DNA of 64,000 bases from Candidatus Bathyarchaeota archaeon (GCA_025058315.1 JANXET010000002.1:1-64000), one strand, 5' to 3'. Counted from the stretch's first letter, positions 26,595 to 36,083 are shown. Made by a program: numbers and translations. The notes: generated by a model from the letters alone, not told the origin.

Positions 26595-27875
26595 TTAGCT
26601 GGATTTTCCAGCCGCCATGTACTGTTCAAGAAGCTCCTTTGCCCTATCCATTCTGATCCTATGTTCCTCAACCATCTTTTCAGCTATGATGTCTATGAGT
26701 TCCCCTGTAGCTCCGGCAGCTATAGCTATGTTCCTTGCATGTAGAGACATGTGTCCCCTCTGTATGCCCTCATGGGCTAAAGCCCTTAACGCAGCTAAGT
26801 TCTGAGCCAAACCGACAGCAGCCAGAACCTCGGCAAACTCATTTGCAGTTTTAACTCCAAGAATTTTTAAGCAGATCCTTGCTATAGGATGGGTGCGCAC
26901 GGCTCCCCCTATCAAGCCGACGGCCATGGGCATTTCAATAGAGCCAACTAAATCCCCATTGTCATTCTTCTCCCATGTTGAAAGAGTGGTGTATCTTCCA
27001 CTTCTAGCCGCGTAGGCATGTGCCCCAGCCTCAACGGCGCGGTGATCATTACATGTGGCAAGCACCACAGCTATGACACCGTTAAGTATGCCCTTATTAT
27101 GCGTCGCCGCCCTATATGGATCAGCAGCTGCAAACGCTGAGGCATATACGATTCCATCCACAACCTCTTCGCCGCCTACAGACTCCTTAGGAACCGTGCA
27201 CCATGCCCTTGCTAGGCGCCTATCCGCCAGGTTGGAGATGATCCGCAAATAAACCCGCCCGCGTGTCAAGCGCTCTATAATAGGCGCAACTGCCTCGCAC
27301 ATGGTGTTAACAGCATTTGCACCCATAGCATCGCGGCAGTCTACAAGTAGCTCCGTTATCACCATCGGGCCCTTCGCGGTTTCTATAACCCTCACGTTAA
27401 TGTCCTTAGCGCCGCCGCCTAGAGAATTAAGAAGCGGATCCTGATCGTTAGCCTTTTTTAATATCTCCTCCTTAGCCTCAAGCACCCTCATTTTTGCAGC
27501 GTTCGGATCTTTCATACCGACAGCTTGAATTTGTCCAATCATTATTGGAGGAGTGCTGCTTGTATGGAAGCCTCCCCCCTCCCTAACCATTTTGGCAGCG
27601 TAGCTTGCCGCAGCAACCACTGATGGCTCCTCAATGGCCATTGGCACCAAATAGTCCTTACCGTTAATAAGAAAGTTTACCGCTATGCCGAGCGGTATTG
27701 GTATAACTCCCACAGCGTTCTCGATCATGCGGTCAGCTATATCTATAGGTAATGATCCAGTGTTCTGAAGCGATGCAGTCTCCTCATCAGTTAACCCTGC
27801 AAACTCCTTGACGAAATCTAAACGTTCCTTAGGATTGAGTTTATAGAAACCTGAAAAAAGCGATGATTTCCTCAT
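26595..27875 (-). CDS. hmgA: HMG-CoA reductase, class II type
   Basis: About 426 residues. The opening (SSLFSGFYKLNPKERLDFVKEFAGL) and ENAVGVIPIPLGIAVNFLINGKDYLVPMA are characteristic of class II enzymes, described as degradative in Pseudomonas but biosynthetic in Archaeoglobus. Catalytic regions DAMGANAVNTMCE, THNKGILNG and the C-terminal helical cap (MSLHARNIAIAAGATGELID) are present. It reduces HMG-CoA to mevalonate for isoprenoid lipids; no other HMG-CoA reductase is in view. The ATG at 27875 follows GGAAGGTG and is preferred to the upstream 27893 start. It heads the run to Prs, 16 bases away. Confidence 0.93.
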   Translation of the reverse strand: MRKSSLFSGFYKLNPKERLDFVKEFAGLTDEETASLQNTGSLPIDIADRMIENAVGVIPIPLGIAVNFLINGKDYLVPMAIEEPSVVAAASYAAKMVREGGGFHTSSTPPIMIGQIQAVGMKDPNAAKMRVLEAKEEILKKANDQDPLLNSLGGGAKDINVRVIETAKGPMVITELLVDCRDAMGANAVNTMCEAVAPIIERLTRGRVYLRIISNLADRRLARAWCTVPKESVGGEEVVDGIVYASAFAAADPYRAATHNKGILNGVIAVVLATCNDHRAVEAGAHAYAARSGRYTTLSTWEKNDNGDLVGSIEMPMAVGLIGGAVRTHPIARICLKILGVKTANEFAEVLAAVGLAQNLAALRALAHEGIQRGHMSLHARNIAIAAGATGELIDIIAEKMVEEHRIRMDRAKELLEQYMAAGKSS

Positions 27876-28068
27876 GCCATCCACACCTTCCAAGGACTAA
27901 TTATCAAAAGATCTGCGCGCTTTTAAAGGTTTAATTAAAATGCCACCTCATTTCTCAGAGGTTCAAGATATGCGCTGTAGTGCATAAAGGTAATATATTG
28001 CGATATAAACTATTCTATTGAGAGCTATTCTCTCACTTACACTAATCTAATTTGAGGTAATATAGGAG

Positions 28069-29220
28069 GTGACGCTTACGGGTTCATCACAAACTCTTAC
28101 CGTAAAGTATGTAATACGGGCAAGGTTTGAGATAGAAGGCGTAGTTGAGAAACCAGACGTTGTAGGAGCAATTTTTGGCCAGACAGAGGGGCTTTTCGGG
28201 CCGGAGCTAGATCTGAGAGAGCTTCAGAAATCTGGACGTGTCGGAAGAATAGAAATAGAACTGCATTCAAGGCAGGATAAGACAACCGGCACGATAACCA
28301 TTCCTACAAGTATGGATAGAGTTTCCACGGCACTTATAGCTGCAAGCATTGAAAGCATAAACCGCGTGGGGCCATGTTCTGCCAAGGTCACGCTTGAAAA
28401 GATTGAGGATGTACGGGAGGCCAGAAGGAAGGCTATAATCGACAGGGCTAAGGAGATACTTCAACAATGGACCATTGAGTCTATGCCATCCGTGGACGAG
28501 GTTTTCAAGGAGGTTGCTGAGACATTAAAGGCGGCGAAGGTTCAGAAGTACGGCCCAGAAGAGCTCTCAGCAGGTCCAGATATAGCCAACTCGAAGGAGA
28601 TAATCATCGTTGAGGGGCGCGCAGACGTCGTAAACCTTATGCGTTGCGGCTTATACAACGTGATAGCCCTTGAAGGCGCTAAGGTTCCTGAAACCATAAA
28701 AAAGCTTTGCAATGAAAAGGAAGCCACCGCTTTTCTCGACGGGGACAGGGGCGGAGATCTGATTCTAAAGGAACTTCTTCAAGTCACCAACATTAAGTAT
28801 GTTGCAAGGGCTCCGAGGGGTAAGGAGGTTGAAGAGTTAAACTGCAAGGAAATCTTCGACTCGCTTGAAGCTAAAGTGCCCCTGGAGGAACTGTTAAAGC
28901 ATCGTAGGGAGAAACCCCGAGTTTCAGTGCCGGCTGAGGTTATTCAAATCGCGAAGGAACTTAACGGTACCCTAGAGGCTGTGCTTCTCAACGAGAACCT
29001 CAAGCCCATAGAGAGGCTTCCGGTAAGCCAGCTGGCTGAAAGGCTTCAGCAGGTGAGCGGGGTGGATACCATAGTATTCGATGGGATAATAACCCAGAGA
29101 ATAGTGGATATAGCAAGTGAAAAGAACATAAAACATGTTATCGCGGCACGCATATCTGAAGCCCTAAAACCGCCACTAAATGTTCAGCTTACAACATTTT
29201 CAGAAATTTTCGGAGATTAG
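28069..29220 (+). CDS. dnaG: Archaeal DnaG primase
   Basis: Protein of 383 residues, of usual archaeal length. It has an N-terminal archaeal-specific domain (RARFEIEGVVEKPDVVGAIF) and a central Toprim domain with the catalytic Glu in IIVEGRADVVNL (about 179-190) and the acidic triad in AFLDGDRGGDLI (about 220-231). The C-terminal extension (about 275-383) is typical of exosome-associated DnaG. In archaea the protein is part of the exosome and also has priming activity. The start is GTG, after an AGGAG. Its stop overlaps the tail of the convergent polymerase gene by 4 bases. Confidence 0.95.
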   Translation: MTLTGSSQTLTVKYVIRARFEIEGVVEKPDVVGAIFGQTEGLFGPELDLRELQKSGRVGRIEIELHSRQDKTTGTITIPTSMDRVSTALIAASIESINRVGPCSAKVTLEKIEDVREARRKAIIDRAKEILQQWTIESMPSVDEVFKEVAETLKAAKVQKYGPEELSAGPDIANSKEIIIVEGRADVVNLMRCGLYNVIALEGAKVPETIKKLCNEKEATAFLDGDRGGDLILKELLQVTNIKYVARAPRGKEVEELNCKEIFDSLEAKVPLEELLKHRREKPRVSVPAEVIQIAKELNGTLEAVLLNENLKPIERLPVSQLAERLQQVSGVDTIVFDGIITQRIVDIASEKNIKHVIAARISEALKPPLNVQLTTFSEIFGD

Positions 29221-31610
29221 CCGCTGAAGAAGTCCGTGAGCTTACGTGTTCCCCCTGCACTCTTAGATTCGCCCTTAAGCAGCTGTTCTTCTGTTACATT
29301 GAAATGTTCAAGAATCCTTGCAGCAGCCGGAATAACCTGGCTTGTAACATAATATTCTAAGTCCACCTCGTCATATGAGGCAAACATGTAGGGCTTAACC
29401 CTCTCGTATAGGCGTCCCTGACCCTTAACCACCACATAGCCTACCTTGTCGCCCACGGCGAGCTTCCAGCCTCTTTCCATAAGCATTTTTGCAGCCTCTA
29501 CGTGTGCAGCTCTGAGAGTATATTCTTCAACTTGTTTCGTCAGAGTCTTCCAGATTATAAGATCCCTGAAGGGCACTTTTCTCTGTCTCAATTCATGAAT
29601 GAGCTGACGCGTGAATTTCACAGCACTATGAGGTGTTTGTTCTTTAAGCACCATCTCCAAAACTTTTTCTTGAACTTTCTTAGCTATAGCCGCCCAATCG
29701 CCTCTTATAACCTCCAAGCCCACGATGTCCAGCTTTCCATTCGGCAGAAGCCCTGCATAGCGCTTCTTCGCCTCTGTGAATAAAATCCTCATGTAAACCT
29801 TTTCAGGTTTGATCTCAAGCCCCAATTTTTCCTTTATTTCCCTTACGAATGCTTCTACCTTCTCTGGATTGTATTCCAGGAATATGCTGTCGGTGTCACC
29901 GTAAACTACCCTAAGTCCATTCTCCTCAGCCATCCTTATAGCCGTAAGAATGGTGTGTCTTCCCCATGCAGTAACGGCCTCGGCCACTGGCTTAATGTAC
30001 CATCTAGCTCCAATCCACCCGGCATAGCCGTAGGAGGCGTTCGTTATGACTTTCACAGCCTTTTGTTTTGCATCAAGCATACGGTATTCAACGCTACCTA
30101 TGGCGTATTGTTTCATTCTTGAACGGATCTCCTCCCTAACTTTCAGCAGATGGGTTAAAACCTCCTTGTAAAATCCAGGAGGTTCCTTTCTAAACCTGTG
30201 ACCTACCTCAGGCGCCTCATAGGCTCCTTCCGGCGGAGCCGGTTCATCAGGCGGGATGTATGTGTCGGGCGAAATATTATAGGTTATCATGAGGTTCGGA
30301 TACATGGATGCAAAGTCAAGTACAGCTATGTTCTCATGGATTCCTGATTTTGGGCTGAGCACCAAAGCGCCCGCGTATGGCATGTAGGGCTGCTCAGCCC
30401 GTTTTGGCACGAGTTCCCCCCTATTTTTGGCATGCTTTATAAGGAACCACTCAACCCTGAAGCCCACGGCCGCCGTGCCCACGTGGTCGATAGGTATACC
30501 GACAAGGCTTGAAAGTTGCATGGCAAAGTCCAGTATGGCTTGTGTTATCCCCATGATGCAGCGGGTTTTCTCCGCGGAAAATTTTTTCAAAGTTTCCCTC
30601 TTCACCTTGTCATCCCAGTAATCCGCAAATTCTACATCATCAATCATGATGCAGTTATCAAGATTTATGATGCCAAGGTAATCCGCCAGGTTCTCCAGAG
30701 TTTTAACTTTCACCTCTGGGAATTCATCCGCATAATCGAATAGGTCAATGTTGGCTCTTCCAGTGACTGAAACATGCCCATAAACGCTTGTATGGGGTTC
30801 ACTGTTTACTCTGTCCACGGAAAGCCTGAACCCAAGTATCCTACATCTCTCCTTAAGGTAGCTCCAATCCTGTCTGTTCACTCCGTAACCAACGATAATG
30901 TCAGGATCAAATTTTCGCACGAAATCTATGAATTCTCTTAAGATGGGTCTATCATCCCGGTCATCCCCGGCTAGAAAATTTCTTTCTTCCCCAGTGTTCG
31001 TTGCAGCGGAGATTATGATCAAAGGGTTCCTGTCTGGTTTAGGTGAACCTTCGCGGCTATAGCAGATCGTTGAGAAACCCATGATTCTGAGGTTTGGGGG
31101 ATCAGGTTTATCTATGAATATAGGGGAAGATTCAGCCACATAGACATGATCCACTTGAATGCCTTCTGGTTTATCTTCCTCTGTGACTTCAACCTCGTGC
31201 CAGCCGCATGGAACAACGTTCTTATCTATCAGGTATCGCATAGAATAGCGTATATCCTCTTCAAAGCATTCCTTAACCCCGTAGATTTTGCCTATGGCTT
31301 TAGCGTATTTTTCCATATTGTCTGGGTCTCTGCAGTAAACCCTTAAGGCTTTAACAGGTTTTCCGAAGAATCTGCGTTCAACGGGCTCAACATTAATGAT
31401 AAATGGGTAACTTGCCTTTTCTTTTTCAATGTTTCCCAGAACACTTATTGGGTTAGCTTCCTGTTTCAGGACGGCGTAGAAGTATGGTGAAAAGTTTCTA
31501 TCAATTACAAGCACTCTTTTCCCTGAAGCATCTGCGCCCCAGAGCCAAATTTCAGGTCTGAGGCCTCTAAATTCATAGTTCACATCTAAAAGCCAAAAGG
31601 TGACTTTCAT
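29217..31610 (-). CDS. Family B DNA polymerase with degraded exonuclease motifs
   Basis: Protein of 797 residues. Polymerase motifs are intact: A (DFASMYPN, 432-439), B (KAVKVITNASYG, about 517-528) and C (YGDTDS, 570-575). The proofreading domain is present but altered. Exo I reads FSTIC at 179-183 where FDIEx is expected, so both acidic metal ligands are gone. Exo III reads FSAEK at 344-348 instead of YxxxD. The Exo II Asp remains at 248. The protein should therefore synthesise DNA without proofreading. It ends in a PIP-like tail (RKLTDFF) for the sliding clamp. It is convergent with dnaG. It could be a second polymerase rather than the main replicase. Confidence 0.93.
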   Translation of the reverse strand: MKVTFWLLDVNYEFRGLRPEIWLWGADASGKRVLVIDRNFSPYFYAVLKQEANPISVLGNIEKEKASYPFIINVEPVERRFFGKPVKALRVYCRDPDNMEKYAKAIGKIYGVKECFEEDIRYSMRYLIDKNVVPCGWHEVEVTEEDKPEGIQVDHVYVAESSPIFIDKPDPPNLRIMGFSTICYSREGSPKPDRNPLIIISAATNTGEERNFLAGDDRDDRPILREFIDFVRKFDPDIIVGYGVNRQDWSYLKERCRILGFRLSVDRVNSEPHTSVYGHVSVTGRANIDLFDYADEFPEVKVKTLENLADYLGIINLDNCIMIDDVEFADYWDDKVKRETLKKFSAEKTRCIMGITQAILDFAMQLSSLVGIPIDHVGTAAVGFRVEWFLIKHAKNRGELVPKRAEQPYMPYAGALVLSPKSGIHENIAVLDFASMYPNLMITYNISPDTYIPPDEPAPPEGAYEAPEVGHRFRKEPPGFYKEVLTHLLKVREEIRSRMKQYAIGSVEYRMLDAKQKAVKVITNASYGYAGWIGARWYIKPVAEAVTAWGRHTILTAIRMAEENGLRVVYGDTDSIFLEYNPEKVEAFVREIKEKLGLEIKPEKVYMRILFTEAKKRYAGLLPNGKLDIVGLEVIRGDWAAIAKKVQEKVLEMVLKEQTPHSAVKFTRQLIHELRQRKVPFRDLIIWKTLTKQVEEYTLRAAHVEAAKMLMERGWKLAVGDKVGYVVVKGQGRLYERVKPYMFASYDEVDLEYYVTSQVIPAAARILEHFNVTEEQLLKGESKSAGGTRKLTDFFSG

Positions 31611-31699
31611 GACTCGTTATCCCATAAGACCTAAAGGTATGAACAGCTTTTAATACTTTTAAAGCAAATTTTCTATCGCACATCTCGGAGGTTTGAAAT

Positions 31700-32134
31700 T
31701 TGGCTGGAATTGTCGTTGTGAGAGATGTTATGACGAAGGATGTTAAGGTTGTCAGGCCTGATACAAGCATTAAGGAGGTTGTAGCCACCATGAACAGGTT
31801 TGATATAGGGTCAATTGTAGTTGTGCAGGGCGATAGGCCTGTGGGAATAATAACTGAGAGGGATATTCTCAGAAGGATTGTTGAACCCTGTATGGCTCCT
31901 GAAACCTTGACCGCGAGGTATGTAATGTCAAGCCCTGTTATAACCATAGACGAGAATGCCAGTGTGGATGAGGCTGCGCGATTAATGGTTAAGAAAGGTG
32001 TAAAGAAGTTGCTTGTCACGAGGAACAATGATCAGCTCGTAGGAATATTAACCCTGACCGATATTGTTACTAAAGTTCCCGAGTTGCTAGCGATCTTGGA
32101 GGAGTTGGTTAGGCCATATAAGCGTACATACTAA
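31700..32134 (+). CDS. Two-CBS-domain protein
   Basis: Protein of 144 residues made of a tandem pair of CBS domains. The first (about 5-65) has VRDVMTKDVKVVRPDTSIKEVV and RPVGIITERDILRRI. The second (about 72-132) has ARYVMSSPVITIDENASVDEAARLM and LVGILTLTDIV. Such pairs bind adenine nucleotides or SAM and regulate a partner. No catalytic domain is fused. A TTG start follows GGAGG. It lies just upstream of pelota on the same strand, with its partner unknown. Confidence 0.88.
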   Translation: MAGIVVVRDVMTKDVKVVRPDTSIKEVVATMNRFDIGSIVVVQGDRPVGIITERDILRRIVEPCMAPETLTARYVMSSPVITIDENASVDEAARLMVKKGVKKLLVTRNNDQLVGILTLTDIVTKVPELLAILEELVRPYKRTY

Positions 32135-32187
32135 ATTCATTGCTGTTACCCGCATTCGTATGCTTAATCGTTAGGGGAATAGCCATA

Positions 32188-33267
32188 TTGAAGATTCTCG
32201 AATTAAATTTGAAGAAGGGGTTTGTGAGAGTTGTTCCTGAAACCCTTGACGATCTATGGCATCTTTACAACATAATTTGCTGTGGAGACGAGGTTTGTGG
32301 ATACACAAGCAGGGAGATAAAGCCTGACGATCGCTATGCGCGTGATAGACGCGGCGAAAGGGTTAACGTTTTCTTATGTGTGAAGGTTGAGAAGGTCTTC
32401 TGGGATAGGTTTCTAGGGAGGCTTCGAATCCATGGAACCATTTGTCAAGCACCAGAAACGGTTCCAAAGGGTGCTCATCACACTTTAGATGTGAGGCTTA
32501 ACTCGCCGATAACAATAGCGAAGGATAAATGGAGTAAGCATCACATTGAGCGTCTAGAGGAATCAAGTAAGTCGCGGGAGAAGCCGATAATCATAATTGT
32601 TGTTGATGACGAGGGGTATGCGATAGCCACCACTGCACAGTATGGAGTGGATGTTAAGGTTGAGGAGAGGATGAGGCTTCCTGGAAAGCTTGAAGCTGAA
32701 AATCGTGAATTAGTTCTAAAAGAGCACTTTAGAAAAGCATTAGATAGCCTCCGCCAGCTGTGGATTGAAAATCGCAGTCCGATAGCTGTTATCGGTGTAG
32801 GTTTCCTAAAAAACGACTTTGTGAAATTCGTTGAGAATACGTATCCTGAAATAGCAAAGTCAATTGTGGATGTGAAGAGCGTTAACAACAGCGGTGTGGG
32901 AGGGATATATGAGGCTTTACGTTCAGGCGTGCTTGCGAAAACCATGCGTCGGCTTAGGATTATGGAAGAGATAGATGTCGTTGAGGAGCTTTTTAAGAGA
33001 CTTGGAAGGAACGAGCGGAATGTCGCTTATGGGTTGGAGGCTGTAAATAAAGCGATGGAGTTCGGGGCTGTTGAAACCCTGATTTTAACAGATGCACTGC
33101 TCCGCGAAGCTAAAGAATCTGAGCGTCTGTTGCTTGAAGAATTAATGCGGAATGTGGAGCAGATGGGTGGAAAATTCATGATTATAAGTGCTGAGCATGA
33201 GGCGGGAGCAAAGCTTACATCATTAGGAGGGATTGCTGCTCTACTTCGTTTTCCACAGCCCAACTAG
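32188..33267 (+). CDS. pelA: Pelota mRNA surveillance/ribosome rescue factor
   Basis: About 359 residues from the TTG at 32188, which gives the usual opening (KILELNLKKGFVRVVPETLDDLWHLYN); the frame stays open back to 32140. Three domains are seen: the N-terminal Sm-like domain, a central eRF1-like domain (PIIIIVVDDEGYAIATT) and a C-terminal domain of L7Ae-like fold (AVETLILTDALL). Archaeal pelota recognises stalled ribosomes with aEF1A and ABCE1. There is no GGQ loop, as expected. The last 4 bases overlap the convergent nucleotidyltransferase gene. Confidence 0.95.
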   Translation: MKILELNLKKGFVRVVPETLDDLWHLYNIICCGDEVCGYTSREIKPDDRYARDRRGERVNVFLCVKVEKVFWDRFLGRLRIHGTICQAPETVPKGAHHTLDVRLNSPITIAKDKWSKHHIERLEESSKSREKPIIIIVVDDEGYAIATTAQYGVDVKVEERMRLPGKLEAENRELVLKEHFRKALDSLRQLWIENRSPIAVIGVGFLKNDFVKFVENTYPEIAKSIVDVKSVNNSGVGGIYEALRSGVLAKTMRRLRIMEEIDVVEELFKRLGRNERNVAYGLEAVNKAMEFGAVETLILTDALLREAKESERLLLEELMRNVEQMGGKFMIISAEHEAGAKLTSLGGIAALLRFPQPN

Positions 33268-33983
33268 ATGTTTTTCAATCTTCTTCGCACTGCGGGGTTT
33301 TGCTCCGCAAGTTTCTCCAAAACCTGCTCAAAAGTCTCATTTTCTCCAACTTCCTTCTCTATGAATACACCTGTCCTGCCAACCTCATCCCTCCTCATTA
33401 GGGCGTGTACTCTGTCCAGAACCGTTTCTAAAGACACTCCGAGGATTCTGGCAACGTAGCTTTCATTTCCCAGAATGCAGCTTTCCCTATGTCCCTTCTC
33501 AGTCGGCTCAATCAGCATTAGACGCTTATCCACCCCTGATAATCTCCTGTCAAGCCTTAAATCTTCCAGTGTTGCTTCTCCTCCGAACCTGTAAAACTCC
33601 CTCTCTGTTTTACGCATCCTCATAAGCGGAAATGATATGTATGTTCTTTCGTCAATTTCGATGTATGCTTTCATGGCGTAGATGGGCGTTGCCTGCACAA
33701 TGAGGCGTTTGTTGATAGGTATGCCTGCCCTTTCAATGGATGTTTCCATGATAAATGATGACGGAGGCTCCGGGATGAAAATGTCTATATCGCTCTTCTC
33801 TTTCACATCGCCTCTGGCTATGCTTCCATGAACTATGGTTTTAATGTTGGATTTTTCGAGAATCTCCATCAAGCGCATAGCCTTATCCCTAAGATTCCTC
33901 AAGAGAATCCATTGCTCATCTGTGTATGTGACCTCCTTATACTCAATGCGCCGTGAAGGTTTCACAGCCATATCAATCAGCAT
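33264..33983 (-). CDS. Minimal-type nucleotidyltransferase
   Basis: Protein of 239 residues. Near residues 50-70 the segment IVHGSIARGDVKEKSDIDIFI has the polymerase-beta-like nucleotidyltransferase motif (GS followed by DxD). After it comes a mixed alpha/beta part with NKRLIVQATPIYAMKAYIEID and a helical C-terminus ending in a basic RRRLKNI. It lacks the RNA-binding domains of CCA-adding enzymes. This is a conserved archaeal group with unknown targets. A start four codons later (MAVKPSRR) is equally good. It is convergent with pelota, with a 4-base overlap, and divergent from the thiolase at 34075. Confidence 0.8.
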   Translation of the reverse strand: MLIDMAVKPSRRIEYKEVTYTDEQWILLRNLRDKAMRLMEILEKSNIKTIVHGSIARGDVKEKSDIDIFIPEPPSSFIMETSIERAGIPINKRLIVQATPIYAMKAYIEIDERTYISFPLMRMRKTEREFYRFGGEATLEDLRLDRRLSGVDKRLMLIEPTEKGHRESCILGNESYVARILGVSLETVLDRVHALMRRDEVGRTGVFIEKEVGENETFEQVLEKLAEQNPAVRRRLKNI

Positions 33984-34074
33984 CTCGATTTATCGTCGTA
34001 AGGATTGAACTTTAAAAAAGTTGGGATAAGCCTATTATTCACTGTTTTCTAGTAATGTTGGAAGGCTGTCAGCT

Positions 34075-35052
34075 GTGGCTGTTAACACAGGAAGCCAGCA
34101 GTGTTCAATATGTAAGCGTAGGAAGCCCTTCTTTTACAGGCCATACTCTGGCGAGAGGCTTTGTCGGACATGTTTTGTAAAGTCTATTGAGCAGAAGGTT
34201 AAGTCGACGATTTCAAAATATAAAATGCTGGATTTCGATGATAGAATAGCCGTAGCCGTCTCCGGCGGAAAGGACAGCGTAAGCCTTCTGCATGTTATGG
34301 CAAAGATTGAGAAGGATTACCCAAAGGCCTCACTTGTAGCCGTCTCAATAGATGAGGGGATAAAGGGATATAGGGATGAAGCCTTAAAAATTGCATCGGA
34401 AAACTGTAGAAGACTAGGCGTTGAACATCATGTAATTTCCTTCAAAGAGCTTTACGGATACACATTAGATGAAATTGTCCAGAAGATGCAGGGGGCAGGC
34501 GGCAAAAAGCTGACATCATGCGCGTATTGTGGTGTTCTGCGTAGAAAGGCCCTGAACGTTATTGCCCGAAAGGTTGATGCAGATAAGCTTGCAACAGCCC
34601 ACACGCTGGATGATGAGATGCAGACCATCCTGCTTAACATGCTTCATGGAGATGTGCTGCGTATTGCAAGGGAGAAACCCCTCACAGATGAGGTTCATCC
34701 CAATCTTGTAAGGCGTATAAAGCCATTTTGCGAAATACCTGAAAGAGAAACAGCCTTATTTGCCTATGTTAAAAAGATAAAGTTCCAGAGTATTCCTTGT
34801 CCATATGCTTCTGAGGCAATGAGAAGTGACATCCGTCTATTTCTAAACAGAATGGAGGCTAAGCATGTAGGCGTGAAGTTTACACTCTTCAATTCTGCGG
34901 AGAAGATTAGGCTGGCTATTGAAGGCTTAATGGCTGCTAAGAATCTGAGGGAGTGTAGCCGCTGCGGGGAACCCACGCCGCAGAAAGTTTGTAAGGCATG
35001 TGAACTTCTAGAGCAAATCAAAAATCCCGGATCATGTACACCGATACTCTAA
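34075..35052 (+). CDS. TtuA/Ncs6-type tRNA thiolation protein
   Basis: Protein of 325 residues. An N-terminal zinc ribbon (CSICKRR ... CRTC, about 8-33) is followed by the PP-loop AVSGGKDSVSLL (about 62-73). The cluster cysteines are in SCAYCGVLRR (about 143-152) and PCPYASEAM. The conserved HTLDDEMQTILLNMLHGD follows, with a C-terminal zinc ribbon CSRCG ... CKAC. The family activates tRNA uridine (position 54 or 34) with ATP and inserts sulfur through a [4Fe-4S] cluster. All catalytic motifs look intact. A diverged paralogue is at 39079. Confidence 0.9.
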   Translation: MAVNTGSQQCSICKRRKPFFYRPYSGERLCRTCFVKSIEQKVKSTISKYKMLDFDDRIAVAVSGGKDSVSLLHVMAKIEKDYPKASLVAVSIDEGIKGYRDEALKIASENCRRLGVEHHVISFKELYGYTLDEIVQKMQGAGGKKLTSCAYCGVLRRKALNVIARKVDADKLATAHTLDDEMQTILLNMLHGDVLRIAREKPLTDEVHPNLVRRIKPFCEIPERETALFAYVKKIKFQSIPCPYASEAMRSDIRLFLNRMEAKHVGVKFTLFNSAEKIRLAIEGLMAAKNLRECSRCGEPTPQKVCKACELLEQIKNPGSCTPIL

Positions 35053-35079
35053 TAAACTGGTCTCTTCATCATTGGGTTG

Positions 35080-35823
35080 ATGAATGATTTAGTAGCAATT
35101 CTGTTATCTGTAGTCATTGTAAGCCTCATAGCCTTCATCGGCATACTCTTTATAGGTTTAAAGGAGAAACTGTTTAACCGTATCACCGTGCTCCTGGTGG
35201 GTTTCGCCTCCGGAACCCTTCTAGGCGGAGCCTTCCTGCACCTGCTCCCGGAAGCCCTATCCTCAGGAGGCGACGCAACTTCAACTTTTCTATACGTGAT
35301 CAGCGGCATAGTTGTCTTCTTCATACTTGAGAAGTTCTTTTATTGGCGTCACTGTCACGAAAAAAACTGCCCAACCCATGCGTTTGTCTATCTAAACCTT
35401 TTCGGCGACGGCATCCACAACTTCATAGATGGCATGGTTATAGCTGCAACCTTCATGACTTCCATCGAATTGGGGTTAGTGACGACGCTTGCAGTTGTGT
35501 TCCATGAGATTCCACAGGAGATAGGTGACTTCGGGATTCTGGTCTACGGCGGACTTGAAAGAAGAAGGGCGATGCTCTACAACTTCATCTCAGCCATAAC
35601 TGCCATATTAGGTGCATTAACCACGTACTTCCTGGCTTACTTGCAAAGCCTTGGAGTTATTCTTGTTCCCTTCGCCGCCGGCGGCTTCATTTACATAGCT
35701 GCCACGGATCTTATTCCTGAGCTTCATAAAAAGGCTCAAACTGGCGAGTCGCTGATTCAGCTAACACTAATACTTCTAGGCATCGGACTTATGGCCTTTC
35801 TTAAATATTTCTTCGAAGTCTAG
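35080..35823 (+). CDS. ZIP family metal transporter
   Basis: About 247 residues with eight hydrophobic segments. The metal-transport signature in TM4 is LNLFGDGIHNFIDGMVIAA (HNxxDG) and in TM5 VVFHEIPQEIGDFGIL (HExPxE). A cytoplasmic loop before TM4 carries HCHEKNCPTHAF, a likely metal-binding His/Cys cluster. It takes up zinc or another divalent metal across the cell membrane. The start is the ATG after a TTG at 35077. The last 48 bases overlap the convergent zinc-ribbon gene. Confidence 0.92.
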   Translation: MNDLVAILLSVVIVSLIAFIGILFIGLKEKLFNRITVLLVGFASGTLLGGAFLHLLPEALSSGGDATSTFLYVISGIVVFFILEKFFYWRHCHEKNCPTHAFVYLNLFGDGIHNFIDGMVIAATFMTSIELGLVTTLAVVFHEIPQEIGDFGILVYGGLERRRAMLYNFISAITAILGALTTYFLAYLQSLGVILVPFAAGGFIYIAATDLIPELHKKAQTGESLIQLTLILLGIGLMAFLKYFFEV

Positions 35824-36027
35824 CGTATCCTGTTTAGTTCGCTCTTTAGCCTTATACCTTCTAAGAAGCCTCGAGGCGGCTTCAGCATCATTAACAACAG
35901 CCACTCTCCTTGTTTTCGCAGTAATAACCTTGGCGCCGCAGTATGGGCAGGTTCTTGTTCTCTGGCCGTCCTTAGCCAGCAAATATCCGCCGCATCTGCC
36001 GCATACAACAATGAGATAATTCGTCAA
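35776..36027 (-). CDS. Zinc-ribbon protein, DUF1922-like
   Basis: Protein of 83 residues. CGRCGGYLLAKDGQRTRTCPYCG (CxxC, 13 residues, CxxC, about 9-27) makes a rubredoxin-like zinc knuckle as in DUF1922. It is followed by a basic helical tail (ASRLLRRYKAKERTKQ) and an acidic end. Such proteins are thought to act in nucleic acid or metal handling, but nothing is proven. Its 3' 48 bases run antisense to the end of the ZIP gene. The extension past the zinc knuckle therefore deserves care, although both frames look protein-like. Confidence 0.7.
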   Translation of the reverse strand: MTNYLIVVCGRCGGYLLAKDGQRTRTCPYCGAKVITAKTRRVAVVNDAEAASRLLRRYKAKERTKQDTLDFEEIFKKGHKSDA

Positions 36028-36083
36028 TAGGGTCTTCCTCCGAAAACCTTTTCCACGTAATCTGATAGATAACCATTAATGTT

